This document shows positions 50,334 through 61,995 of a stretch of 64,000 nt of DNA, one piece after another (the stretch's first letter is position 1; each line of letters starts with the position of its first letter). This DNA is from Sinotaia quadrata (taxonomy: Eukaryota; Mollusca; Gastropoda; Architaenioglossa; Viviparidae), in NCBI GenBank assembly GCA_028829895.1, contig CM054179.1, forward strand, positions 34,592,117 through 34,656,116, written 5' to 3'. The translations under genes were made by a program, and so were the position numbers. The notes beneath the pieces are model-generated. The model saw only the letters and a program-made list of their open reading frames with translations. It was not told where the DNA came from and made no database searches.

Positions 50334-50495
50334 CAAGAAGATATTGTACGATGCGATGTGCTAGAAGATATTCGATGCTAATTGCTAGATGTTGTAAAAT
50401 GATATGTACTAGAAGAGTTTGTAAAATAATATGTACTAGAAGAGTTTGTAAAATGATATGTACTAAAAGAGTTTGTAAAATGATAAGTGCTAGAA
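50334..50495 (+). repeat. Minisatellite, unit 27 bp, about 5-6 copies
   Basis: Unit TGATATGTACTAGAAGAGTT followed by TGTAAAA; left copies are more diverged. Confidence 0.93.
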
Positions 50496-50499
50496 CAAG

Positions 50500-51735
50500 G
50501 AGTTTAAGGTGCGGCCCGTCAAGGCGTGTTCTGCGGCCCCTGAAACCAACTTGCACACTAGGGGAATGGTCTTTAATTAGAATAATGCATGCACCCAACC
50601 ACTTTGCATTGACAATAATAGAAAGGAGCAGCCGTCGTTGATGGGGGTGGAGGGTGTTTGCAGTTATTGCAGAGAGGGAGACTTTCTCTAGTTCAAAGAG
50701 ACTGTCTGAAGGTACTGTGAGATGCCGAAGCGTTAAATAGGAGGTGACATCAAACAGTGATACTATTTGAAAGGGGACATAAAAACACAACAGTCAACCA
50801 AAAATCACGTTAAGCTGTCCTTTTGCCTAATATGCAATGAGGTTGTTTCAATTCTTACGGAATTTCATGTGAAGAAGCATTATGACGCTAAACATGCAGA
50901 TACATTTGACAAATTTAAAGGCCAATTTCATGTGATGACGCTAAACATGCAGATACATTTGACAAATTTAAAGGCCAATTTTATGAAGAGAAGGTATCTG
51001 AACTGGCAAGTAAACTGTTCGGACAGCAGTCAGTTTTTATATGTCTTCCCATTTAGAATCATTGGTCAAAGCAAGCTATATAGTAGTTGAAATCATCGCC
51101 CCACCCCCACCCCCTCCCTTACTCGGATGGTCAGTTTGTTAAAGAATGTTTTGAACGTGTTGCTGACATAATAATTATGTCCTGAGAGGAAAACGTAATT
51201 TGCTAAAAATAAGCCCTTTCGCGACCGACTGTTTCAGCGCATTGATGAGTTACCTACCAGTGTGGAGAATACAATGAAATCAAAAGTTTCAAGTTATAAG
51301 TATTATTCACTGTCACTTGGTGAATGTACAGATGTAAGTAACACTGTCCAGTTAACTATATTTGTGCTTGGAGGTCGATAATGATTTGCTACTACTGAAT
51401 ACATGTTCATCTTAAAGGCACCACAAAAGCTGTTGATTTATTGGTGGGCGAAATTGAAACCTTGTACCTATTCGATTTGAATTTGGTAAATCTATCAGGT
51501 GTTATAACTAATGAGGCTCCTACAATGGTAGGGATTCGATTTGAATTTGGTAAATCTATCAGATGTTATAACTGATGAGGCCCCTGCAATGGTAGGGATT
51601 CGAGGGGGGGGGGTAGTCAAGGTAATCCAAGAAGAAACAACTAAGGGTGGAAATAAAACCATTAGTATACATACGTTTCCAGAACATCTCTATTCTCCAT
51701 TGGTATATATAAGGCATCAGAACATATCCATTCTC
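50500..51735 (+). pseudogene. Broken hAT transposase (GTF2IRD2/ZBED-like)
   Basis: In shifting plus-strand frames the segment matches the hAT transposase order. A BED-type finger start (FCLICNEVVSILTEFHVKKH, then YDAKH) is at 50810-50900. Then come RDRLFQRIDELPTSVENTMK near 51215-51275, the RNase-H-fold opening YYSLSLGECTDVSNTVQLTI at 51301-51360, and NLSDVITDEAPAMVG at about 51555-51600. It is inactive: stops and shifts separate the blocks, and the family's LDEST motif reads LGECT, losing the first catalytic aspartate. The second (ITDEAP) aspartate is kept. Two internal tandem duplications (periods 53 and 64 bp) break the frame. GC-rich GTGCGGCCCG..CTGCGGCCCC at 50510-50540 resembles hAT terminal sequence. 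The C-terminal dimerisation region is not seen; the copy stops at the inverted repeat at 51735. Confidence 0.88.
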
Positions 51736-52325
51736 TATCAATTGGTTGGGCAGTGCCTTTTTTGCGATATATGAGTGTGGTCTTACTAAATCAATTGTTT
51801 GAACAGTGTCTCTTTGTGATGTAAAAAAACAAAAACGATCTATGCGAATTTTCGATTAAACTGCAAATCACTTTCATGCATCCCAAAGAGGCAGTGTTCA
51901 ATCAATTGATTCCCTATTCATACATCCCAAAGAGGCAGTGTTCAATCAATTGATTCCCTATTCATACATGCCAAAGAGGCAGTGTTCAATCACTTGATTC
52001 CCTATTCATACATCCCAAAGAGGCAGTGTTCAATCACTTGATTCCCTATTCATACATCCCAAAGAGGCAGTGTTCAATCACTTGATTCCCTATTCATACA
52101 TCCCAAAGAGGCAGTGTTCAATCACTTGATTCCCTATTCATACATCCCAAAGAGGCAGTGTTCAATCAATTGATTCCCTATTCATACATGCCAAAGAGGC
52201 AGTGTTCAATCAATTGATTTCTCAAGACCATATTTATAAACCCCAAAGAAGCACTGCTCATCCGATTGATTTAGTAAGTTCACACTCATAAATCGCAAAA
52301 GAGGTACTGTTCAACCAATTGATTT
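51735..52325 (+). repeat. 44-bp tandem array inside an inverted repeat
   Basis: From 51879, about seven to eight near-identical 44-bp units (CATCCCAAAGAGGCAGTGTT, CAATCAATTGATTCCCTATT) run to about 52218, followed by two diverged units to 52325. At 51735-51823 two diverged units lie in the opposite orientation. The outer left unit (CAATTGGTTGGGCAGTGCC, ATATGAGTGTGGTCTTACTA) is close to the reverse complement of the outer right unit (TTAGTAAGTTCACACTCATA, GTACTGTTCAACCAATTGA). The locus is a diverged palindrome whose right arm has been amplified. Confidence 0.9.
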
Positions 52326-52604
52326 AATAATCCTACAGAGAACATTACATCAAATACTTTTCGTGGTGCGGAAATGATAATGAGAAAACGACATTAATTT
52401 TATCGACTGTATTAAACATTCAGACCTAATTTTGGTTATTTAAATATTTAAATGTTTCCATTTGATTGACGCAAAATAGCGCCCACTATAGTTATTATAG
52501 TTTTTATTAAACTGAAATGTTGCATGCAATTTCGACTGATGATAATTATTATCAATGCAGAACGATAAAAGACCTGACATTTCCTTGTCACGAATGGAGA
52601 ATGC
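52326..52604. other. AT-rich spacer
   Basis: Nothing recognised. Confidence 0.45.
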
Positions 52605-53085
52605 TTATTGTTTATTTCTAGTCTCTATAATGTTACGTAATTATGTCTTTCTATTATTCTCTTGTCCGTAGAATGTTATGTACCTACATTTTGCTGTTTC
52701 TCTCTAGTTTCTATAATGTTAGGTACCTAAATGTTGTTGTTACTTTCTAGTCATTATAATGTTATGTACCTACATTTTGCTGTTTCTCTCTAGCTCTATA
52801 CTGTTATGTATGTCTTGTTCTTTCTCTCTAGGTATATAATGTTATGTATGTCTTGTTCTTTCTCTCTAGCTCTATAATGTTATGTATGTCTTGTTCTTTC
52901 TCTCTAGCTCTATAATGTTATATATGTCTTGTTCTTTCTCTCTAGCTCTATAATGTTATGTATGTCTTGTTCTTTCTCTCTAGCTCTATAATGTTATGTA
53001 TGTCTTGTTCTTTCTCTCTAGCTCTATAATGTTATGCATGTCTTGTTCTTTCTCTCTAGCTCTATAATGTTATGCATGTACGCGT
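52605..53085 (+). repeat. Minisatellite, unit 40 bp, about 11 copies
   Basis: Unit TCTAGCTCTATAATGTTATG followed by TATGTCTTGTTCTTTCTCTC. The right two-thirds are almost identical; the left copies diverge (ACCTACATTTTGCTGTTTC variant). Confidence 0.97.
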
Positions 53086-54061
53086 TGTTTTTTCTTCAGG
53101 AACACGTGATGGAAGAAGGTGACACTTAAAGATTATTCTCCTGTATCATAAATAATTATAATTGGTGTTAAACTCACATTATAAACAATCCTTCATTATG
53201 AATACAAGCAGTTGTCTGTCAAGTAAGGTGGATGTATTTGCTAGAAGTGATGTTTCTGTAATGAGCTTATAACTTGTACGAAAGTACAGAAGAAAAGTAC
53301 AGAAGAGCAACCACTATAACACCATAGCGGGCTCTACTTTCACAGCATTTTCCACTTCACTGTTTTGCTAGCTAGATGTAAATTATTCACTTAGCTTGTC
53401 AGTTCATTAGCCCATTTATTCATTTCATATGTCGTATATGTTATTTTTACTTTATTTAGTTCACATCTTGTCGCTCTTTATATCTTATCATTACGCTTCA
53501 TATTAATGCACTCCAAACAACCGAATGGAAAATAAAATAATTAACATACAAATAATTAATAAATGAATCCATTTTTACTCGATTGATCTTGCAATCATTC
53601 TGTCTAATGGATCATTTTCTTCTGGCTCTAAGCAGTTATTACCTTGATTAACTTATATATACGTGTTGAGCTTTAAATTGTCATTTTGACTTCAATATAT
53701 ATTTCAATGTTTCCTCTCAGTTTCCTTCCTGTCCCCAAGTCCTCATTGCTGTATGGTGTCAGTAGTCACGCAAAGTATTGATTGATTAAAGGCACTGATA
53801 AGAGTGGGTTACGTTTGGATATTTGTCTGTTTGCGAAGTTTATGACGGTAAATTTATGGAGACAGTAAACGTAATACTAATTTGTTATTCGAAAAATATA
53901 TAATGAATGCGTGCAAAATATCAGCGAGCTGTGCCAATGCGTTTTCACACCTAAACAGTCCTTGCGAAAGTGATACATTTTATATAAATTAAAGTTAAAG
54001 AGCACCATTTTAAACCCAACATTTATTTCAGAACTTGCGATAACAGTATGCTTCTTTCTTA
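53086..54061. other. Unique sequence, one splice-acceptor-like site
   Basis: At about 53080-53100 a pyrimidine run ending TTTTTTCTTCAG is a good 3' splice-site match, followed by codons reading EHVMEEGDT and a stop. Isolated, so only a possibility. No other coding signal. Confidence 0.35.
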
Positions 54062-54330
54062 TTTTGTCATTACACTGCTATTACTGTATACTTATATAAA
54101 TTTGTCATTACACTGCTATCACTGTATACTTATATAAATTTGTCATTACACTGCTATCACTGTATACTTATATAAATTTGTCATTACACTGCTATCACTG
54201 TATACTTATATAAATTTGTCATTACACTGCTATCACTGTATACTTATATAAATTTGTCATTACACTGCTATCACTGTATACTTATATAAATTTGTCATTA
54301 CACTGCTATCACTGTATACTTATATAAATT
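54062..54330 (+). repeat. Minisatellite, unit 38 bp, 7 copies
   Basis: Copies of TTTGTCATTACACTGCTATC followed by ACTGTATACTTATATAAA are essentially identical after the first, indicating very recent expansion. Confidence 0.97.
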
Positions 54331-55440
54331 TGAAACTCGATCACTGAAATAAAATTAAAAAGTTAAATTGTGCCCCAGAATTTGAAATATATTTTCTAGA
54401 AAATTTGCGCATGAAGCATTCATAATTGTTTTGCAATTAATGAACTATTAATATTGTAAAGAGTGTAATATTAAAAATAATATAAAAATATTAATTTGTC
54501 AAAGTATAGAGTATTACAAGTATGAAATATCACTAAGCAAATTAAGAATGCAAGGGAGGGAGAGAAAGCTAGAGAAAGTTAAGAATGAGTAGGGAAAGAA
54601 AGAGAGAGAATGAAAGATAAATAAACAGGCGTTGGATTGACGAAAAAAGAAAGAAAGAAAAGCGAATCAGGAATTCGCATCTTCGTTTTGAAGTTATCTC
54701 ATGCGGAGAAGGAAAGAGAAATTCCCTTTGCACTCCAGATGTAGGTATCTTTTTTTCCCTTCATTTCAGTCCGATACGTGTCCGCACATTTCAAGCTGCT
54801 GCAAAACCCCAATGAGAAACGCATATGTGAGTTGGCAATAAAACTACAAGAGACCTAGGACTTCGGAAATGAAAAACGGCGACGTTTCCTGCAAAGTTTT
54901 ATGGTCATAGGAACTACCTTCTCTCTCTGTATGTCCATCTGTTAGCTTTTCTCTCCAAAAATCTTTCTCTTCTCGCTTACTCCCTCCTCCAGCGTTTTTC
55001 TTTCAATATGCATATATGTCTATTTTCCCATACCCCTCCTCTCCCCCCCTACCCACTGACTTCTTTGGTTGAGTGTATTCAGCCTTATCACAAAGTGCAG
55101 ACTACAAAATGCAAGTCTATCAAACGAGCGCACACCAGTCTTCATAAAGCGGCTTCTACTTAACATGAGGTAATCTAGAAACATTTCAAAAAGTGTAGTC
55201 CAATGCAGTCCACTGAGTCCACCTTATTACAGGAGCTGATACCAATAATAAGACAAAGGAAAGTATGAGAAATGAAAGTGCATTTAAAAACTAAAGAAAA
55301 TAAAGTGAATAAGAAGGAGCAACGTGTACTGAAAGAAAAGTAAAAAATAATACTAATAAAAGGACATGACAAGACAGAGCAGGCAATCAATAAATTCAAA
55401 GACACATGATTACTAGCTATAAGTGCAAAAGATTACTAGC
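54331..55440. other. AT-rich then purine-rich sequence, no gene
   Basis: A GA-rich tract lies at 54550-54665. Pyrimidine-rich stretches at 54920-55050. No gene recognised. Confidence 0.5.
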
Positions 55441-57130
55441 TTGAAAGATGAAAAGAGAACATTACTAGTTTCAAGAGTGGCTAGAATTACTAGGCGCTTA
55501 AATGACATTGCAGATCCAAAAGTGGTTAGAGGACATTACTAGCTCCAAGTACTGTAAGGAAGCATATTCCCACCAGAGATAGGAGAACATTACTAATACT
55601 ATATCAAGACTGGTAAGAGGACATTTCTAAATCTAACTGTGGTAAGTAGGCACTACTATCTCTAAGGGTTGTAAGAGCATATTCATAGCTCCAGATTTGT
55701 AAGACAGCATTACTAGCTTTAATAGCGGGAAATGCCATTATTAGTTTAACAGTGATAGACAGCATTACTAGCTTTAATAGCGGGAAATGCCATTATTAGT
55801 TTAACAGTGATAGACAGCATTACTAGCTTTAATAGCGGGAAATGCCATTATTAGTTTAACAGTGATAGACAGCATTACTAGTTGCAACAGCGGTTCGAGG
55901 TCATTACCAGATCAAAAACTGGTAAGAGCATAACAAACTCCAACAGTAATAAGAGAACATTACTAAATTCAATATTAATAAAAGGGCGTAATTAGGTCCA
56001 AAAGTGATAAGAGGAAATTACTAGCTTCAATAGTGATAAATAAGGCATACTAGCTCAAACGTGGAAAGAGGTCATTACTCTATCCAAGAGCGATACAATT
56101 TTACAAACTCTAACATGGTAAAAGGTCATTACTATATCCACGAGCGATAAGATCATTACAAATTATAGCAATGGTAAAAGGTCATTACTATATCCAAGAG
56201 AAGTAAAATCTTTACAGGTTCTAACAATGGTAGGAGGTCACTAACTTCTAGAGCCTAAATAGCGCACAAATGATATTACTGTTTTTCAGATCAGTACGAA
56301 GATGTTATTAATTCAACGAACAGCAAAAGGCGAGGGACTTTCTAGGTCTAAGAAAGTTAAATGAAATTTTACAAGTCCCATTTAGAGAATACCACACCTA
56401 GCTCCGTAGCACTAACATAGGTAAGCGGGCATTACTAGATCCAAGTGCAGTATGAGGACATTATTATCCCATGCTAGTAACTGTATTACAGTAAGAAAGA
56501 CGGCAATGCTATTTTATTGTGTAGTAACTACTAGATACAAAGAAGATGCATAATGTATCACAGTTTAGTAACTAGTTATTTCGGGATAAAAGAAAATATG
56601 ACTTAATACTATATCTCAGTGCAATAACTAGTTACAGAATACAATAAAGAAGATGCAATATTAAATCTCACTGTATTAACTAGTTACTACGGGATTCAAT
56701 AAAGAAGATGCATTACTATGTCTCAGTGTAGTAACTAGTTCCCTAATGAAATACAATAAAGGATATGTATTGCTATTAGTGTAGTATCTAGTTATTACTA
56801 GATAATATTAAGGACGTTGAAATGCTATCTCAGAATAATAAATGGTTATAACGAAATAATAATCAGGATTTATATCTCATAGAACAGAAACTGGTCATTA
56901 CTAAATAACAGTCAGACAAAGGCAGTACTACACGGCATTACTTCATCATTGTATTTGAAGTGCTACTATGTCATAGAGTAATAAGGCAATACTGTCGCAT
57001 AGTGTAGTAACTGATCATTGATAAATAATAGTCTGGAATAAGAAATGTATCTCATAGAGTACTGAGACAGTACTATCTCAGAGTATAGTAAGTCAATATT
57101 ATTCAATTGTAATCAAAAGATATTATCCAG
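55441..57130 (+). repeat. Long degenerate minisatellite, unit about 30 bp
   Basis: Words like GTAAGAGGACATTACTAGCT and CCAAGAGTGG recur for about 0.9 kb, then shift to CTCAGTGTAGTAACTAGTTA with AATAAAGAAGATGCA. A homogenised patch of three 55-bp copies (ACAGCATTACTAGCTTTAAT, AGCGGGAAATGCCATTATTA) lies at about 55706-55875. Confidence 0.85.
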
Positions 57131-57660
57131 AAAGAATGCAATACTGTGAAGTATAGTCATTGCTAGCTAGGAAAATGCAGTATTACTGGATTGTGAAGTA
57201 TAGTCATTGCTAGCTAGGAAAATGCAGTATTACTGGATTGTGAAGTATAGTCATTGCTAGCTAGGAAAATGCAGTATTACTGGATTGTGGGTACTAGTCA
57301 TTCAGGCTAGGAAAATGCAGTATTACTGGATTGTGTAGTACTAGTCATTCTAGCTAGAAAAATTCAGTATTACTGGATTGTGTAGTACTAGTCATTGCTA
57401 AATATGAGACAGCAAAAGAGTCAAACTGTCGTATTGCATAGTAAGGGATCATTACTTGATCAGTCAGGAAGAAGGCAATACTGCTCCATAGTTTAGTAAA
57501 TGGTCATCACTAGATCATTATTATAATAATCAGCACTATCCTATAGCATAGTAAATATCATTACTACATAATAGTCAGGTAGAAAGAGTACTATCTCATA
57601 ACAGAGTAGTACTATATTATGGTGTAGTAAATGCCATTACTAGATAATAGTCAGTAAGAA
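57131..57660 (+). repeat. Minisatellite, unit 47 bp, about 5-6 copies, then decayed
   Basis: Copies of GTGAAGTATAGTCATTGCTA, GCTAGGAAAATGCAGTATTA, CTGGATT run to about 57410, with decayed relatives of the preceding array to 57660. Confidence 0.93.
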
Positions 57661-58954
57661 ACTCACCCTAAAATAGCGATATAAAGAATAAACACATAAT
57701 ATGGGCAACTTGAACATACACCAAAGTAATTTAAACATATGCCGAATAATTTAAACATAATTTATTACAAAGCCATTTAAACTCAAAACTCAAGTTAAAC
57801 ACACACATTTACAAATGGAACACCTAGATAAAAACAAAGAAAGTTAATTTCAACTTGCAAAAACAATTAATGAAATGACTGTAAAGACGACAACATTTCA
57901 AACATGAGGAGTGTTCATTAAAAGCTAAGAGAATTAACACATTCCTGGGCTTAGAAATAAAACACAAACACAAATAATTGTTAAACAAAGAAAATTCACA
58001 CAGTAGAACATGTAGAACAAAATTCTCACACCGATATGAAGGGATTTAAAAACTATAAAGTAACAAATAATAAGAAAGAATAGAAAGATGGATTCAACCG
58101 TACAAAAGAGGACGAATTAACCACAAGCATAGAATGGAAATCAAATATACAATTTTATAACTTCATGACATAAGTGAGCGCTTCAAGACAGAGAACTCCA
58201 ACATATCAGTGTTTAATTAACATGCGAGAAATAAAATTATAATTCAAAAGCATATATGCGTGAAAAACCTAAATTTAATTAATTTAATTACTGGTATAAA
58301 CACAGTTTATGTTAAACAGCACATGGTAGCCAAATGATGCAGACAATGGCCTGTTGTAAAACCGATTAGTGCATACACTGGCAGACAATACTTAACCCGA
58401 TCAATGCATACATTTCAAAGAAAGGCAGATATCACGACCCGTTAAACCGATCAGTAGAAAGGCAAACATTATGACCTGTCTCTCACCATTCATAAATACA
58501 AGCAGAGAAGCAAAAGTGAAAAGTTTAATGTTGTGCTTATTGATCTTGTTAATCAACTGTGTATTTATCACTCTTAAAATATCACATCGTCCTTAAGAAA
58601 TTATAGCCCATGTACACTATTACTTATCGATCTAATAAACAAATCTAGTAGTTATATTTAATTAAATGAAATAATTAAGTAATTAACGAATTAAATTGCA
58701 AAATATTACTTACAATTTAGTAGTGAACTGATTACAAATAGCTAGTGTGTAAAATAAATAAATGCTAGAAAATCCAAAGATTGAGCGAGTAGCGTCAAAA
58801 TTATCTCCCTTTCTCTCTCTCTCTCTCCGGAAGCCAATGATAAGTAAATGAATAAATTGAGTACATGAACACCCACTCAGTGTCTGTGTACCAATTAACT
58901 TCAATCCAAGTTCAGGGAATACACTGAAAATTATGGCTCACTTTTTATTGGTCT
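57661..58954. other. A-rich sequence, no gene
   Basis: Short tracts of (CT)n at about 58815-58828. Nothing coding recognised. Confidence 0.5.
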
Positions 58955-59080
58955 TCAGCACTGAAAACCATAGTCTACATTTACACTTAGCACTGAAAAC
59001 CTTGACCTGCTTTTACATGAACTCAGCACTGAAAACCATGCCCTACGTTCACACGTCCTCAACACTGCAAAACACACACT
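58955..59080 (+). repeat. Degenerate repeat, about 4 copies
   Basis: Variants of CAGCACTGAAAACCATAGTC followed by TACATTTACAC, unit about 30-40 bp. Confidence 0.85.
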
Positions 59081-59221
59081 AGCATTTGTGCTATAGTAAG
59101 AAAGGGAGATAAATGTGCGCTTAATTTCCTTCGGCAATAAACTTTACCAGACTTACTGTTCGTAGAAAATTTTGCTTCTGAAAAATTGCGTCGGTTCTAA
59201 TAATAGTAGACAGAGAGGTTT

Positions 59222-59225
<4 letters not shown>

Positions 59226-59273
<48 letters not shown>
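59226..59273. repeat. (GA)n microsatellite
   Basis: About 48 bp of uninterrupted GA. Confidence 0.98.
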
Positions 59274-59275
<2 letters not shown>

Positions 59276-60284
59276 TAATTGTAGATATCATCTACTGTAC
59301 AATGGTTATCACTTAATTGCACACAGAATGCGACTCGTTGTCCTACGCAGCACGAATCTATATCGTTGAGCTGACATCATGTGTTTTGTGCATATCTATG
59401 ATCTGCTGATAAGTAGAATGCACCAAGTGGTTTTGAACAGTACTAGCTAACTAGCTAGATCATTATAAGCTCTTCTCTCTGACTTAGCATGCACTCACAG
59501 CACAGACATACACAAATACAATCTATCTATCTATCTGCACATATTATCGGCCCGCAGTAAACTACATTATATAATTATATTTTTCCCTGCAGTTGTAACT
59601 TACTACACTTAGCTTTACTGAGGTAATTTATGTCAGTTATTGTCCTGGATAAGGGGCACTGTGACGTGGGATATCTCTTTCGTCTACATGTCTAGGGGGA
59701 AAACATGAACTGTTGATGTCATCCGTACTGATCTGCACCCTGCCCACTGTAAATCCGGATAAGAAATGTTTTAACCCTTGTACTATTAGGAAGAGCGATT
59801 GCAAGAGGCCTTTGCACTCTACTATTGATGCAGCATAGAGTAGCAGACATCTGCGACCACTTTACCCAGTAGTACACCGCAGAAGCTTGTGAATGTAAAG
59901 TGGAAACTGTTACCTGTTCGTGACGCGCACTTCAAATAAATGACATTGTGTTCTGTTCTTCCTATGTCAAAATGCATACTAATTTACCTAGCAATAATAA
60001 ATGGAGCCGATTATCTCTATCTCAATGAAAATGTGATTGTGTCACGTGGTATTTTTAATAATGTGCGTGGCAGTTGAAGGTAATCGATAAAGGAAGTGAC
60101 TCAATCAAAATGTAAGTTTTGACATTACGGGTTTGTCGTTGTGTGAAATCGTACTCGGACGCATTCTTTCAGTATCCATAAAATTCATGTTCATTTTCAC
60201 CTCTACTTCCCTCCAATTGTTCACTTAGGCACTAAATACACACTTCGTTCCAAGTTTATCAATGCATTTAATTACAAACACTAA
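59274..60284. other. Unique sequence, no gene
   Basis: A short (TATC)n lies at 59521-59536. The stretch at about 59640-59960 has moderately higher GC but no recognisable frame. Confidence 0.45.
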
Positions 60285-60415
60285 TATACACACACATACA
60301 CATGTTTGCAATTCAAACATTTAAAACACAGTCAACACACACCACACACACACACACATACACATGTTTGCAATTCAAACATTTTAAACACAACCACCTC
60401 ATACACACATGCTAT
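60285..60415 (+). repeat. Two-copy direct repeat with CA tracts
   Basis: ACACATGTTTGCAATTCAAA followed by CATTT.AAACACA occurs at about 60299 and 60360, with (CA)n between the copies. Confidence 0.9.
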
Positions 60416-60499
60416 GCATTTTTACTATTGATAAGTTATACTTGTGTTTATGTAGAGATGCACTATGTGAATTGACTTATTTCTAAAGATATAGATACT

Positions 60500-60775
60500 A
60501 TGCTGACGGTATAGGTAATATATACATTAAACATATAAGTAACATATGACGAAGAATAAGTAATATAAGTTGAAGAATATGTAATATATGATGATGTAAA
60601 TAATATGACGAAGATAGTGGTGAAATAGGAGGTTAACAGCAATATAAGATACAATACTGGGTATACGTAATATTTGATGAAAATATAGGTGATATATAAT
60701 GAAGATATATAATGTACGATGAAGATAATAGTTTTTATGATGAAGGTCCACGTAATATATGGTTACATACAAATA
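60500..60775 (+). repeat. Degenerate repeat, unit about 25-30 bp
   Basis: Variants of GTAATATATGATGAAGATAT recur about nine times. Confidence 0.8.
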
Positions 60776-60839
60776 CTTTACATTCTAAGCATTAATACAT
60801 ACTTGAGAAAGACATTGATATTCATCTTTAGACATACTA

Positions 60840-61090
60840 AATTATGTGTTTTAATTCATTTAGCAGAGACAAATTGTTTTGAGAAGCAAATGTAAAAAAA
60901 AATGTTTAGGTGTATGAGAGTAATACGGTATACTCAATTATATAAGTCCAAATTTCTTTGTAGACATACAATATTATAAATGAATTAATTCATTTGTCAC
61001 GGACATAAGTAATGACAATATTAAGTAGCATGAGAGTAAAACGATATACATGTTATATTTCCAAATCTCTTTGTAATATATTAAATTTTA
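60840..61090 (+). repeat. Two-copy degenerate repeat, unit about 125 bp
   Basis: AATTCATTT....GACA, TGAGAGTAA.ACG.TATAC and CCAAAT.TCTTTGTA recur once each, in the same order. Confidence 0.75.
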
Positions 61091-61429
61091 TTTATACCGT
61101 CCTAAAACAGAAACAATGCACGTGGGAATTAGCCCATAGGAGGCGTTTAGCCATGAGCCAATGATGATTCCATTCTGATGAATGAATTTCTTGTAAATCT
61201 GTTATCGCCTACACTTTCCAAGAGAACATCACACATTGTATGCACTGTTTATAACTTTCAGCTTAGTTTTTATCAAACTTAGCTTCTGGGGATTTGCTGG
61301 TCCCACTAGTCGGACACCATCTGCAGCAATCTGCTAACAATTGACTAAAGGTCAACCTGTGGTCGCAATGCCTGCTAAAATGAAGGATTGTGGTCAGCAA
61401 ACTTGAGTCAAGCCGGGAATTTGCGTTCT

Positions 61430-61510
61430 ACCATTTGATTGGTCTATGCGACTTGAGAGTCACTCGGGTCAGCATGAGCATAAATCACGCTGCACTACTG
61501 GTCAGTTCAG
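61430..61510 (+). promoter_or_regulatory. Candidate core promoter
   Basis: TGATTGGT (inverted CCAAT) at about 61436-61443, ATAAATC at 61480-61486, and an initiator-like TCAGTT at 61502-61507 fall at spacings expected for RNA polymerase II (about -65, -25, +1). An ATG with a purine at -3 and G at +4 follows at 61512. Each element is short, so chance is possible. Confidence 0.3.
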
Positions 61511-61511
61511 A

Positions 61512-61637
61512 ATGGCTGTGGAGCGCTTTCGTCAGGCTCATGCTCTGATAAGAAAGTCTGTACAGTGGGATAACGTGACTTCTATAAGAGATCAATTTAA
61601 GCACAGCAGAGCTAAAATAGTATGGATGTGTGCATAA
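61512..61637 (+). CDS. Small ORF of unknown function, 41 codons
   Basis: Starts at ATG in a good context (AGAATGG) directly after the promoter-like elements at 61430-61507 and reads MAVERFRQAHALIRKSVQWD, then NVTSIRDQFKHSRAKIVWMC, A, stop. The composition is balanced and basic, unlike frames in the AT-rich DNA around it, and it is not a tandem-repeat product. The same frame is open upstream from 61446. I recognise no family, and 41 residues is too short to be sure. It could also be a first exon, since CAGGTTACT at about 61647 resembles a weak donor, although that lies after the stop codon. The 48-bp array begins 14 bp after the stop. Confidence 0.25.
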   Translation: MAVERFRQAHALIRKSVQWDNVTSIRDQFKHSRAKIVWMCA

Positions 61638-61650
61638 TACATTCTCCAGG

Positions 61651-61995
61651 TTACTTTAGTAGTACAACGGTTATGTGTGTAATGCCTTCCATACAAAGAT
61701 ACTTTAGTAGTACAACGGTTATGCGGGTAATGCCTCCATACAAAGATACTTTAGTAGTACAACGGTTATGCAGGTAATGCCTTCCATACAAAGATACTTT
61801 AGTAGTACAACGGTTATGCAGGTAATGCCTTCCATACAAATATACTTTAGTAGTACAACAGTTATGCGCGTAATGCCTCCATACAAAGATACTTTAGTAG
61901 TACAACAGTTATGCGCGTAATGCCTCCATACAAAGATACTTTAATAGTACAACAGTTATGCGCGTAATGCCTTCAATGCAAAGATACTTTAGTAT
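61651..61995 (+). repeat. Minisatellite, unit 48 bp, about 7 copies
   Basis: Copies of ACTTTAGTAGTACAACGGTT, ATGCAGGTAATGCCTTCCAT, ACAAAGAT with few differences (ACGG/ACAG, GCAGG/GCGCG). Confidence 0.96.

Noticed and set aside
59172..59369. Arg-Glu repeat protein
   Set aside because: It is a translation of the (GA)n microsatellite.
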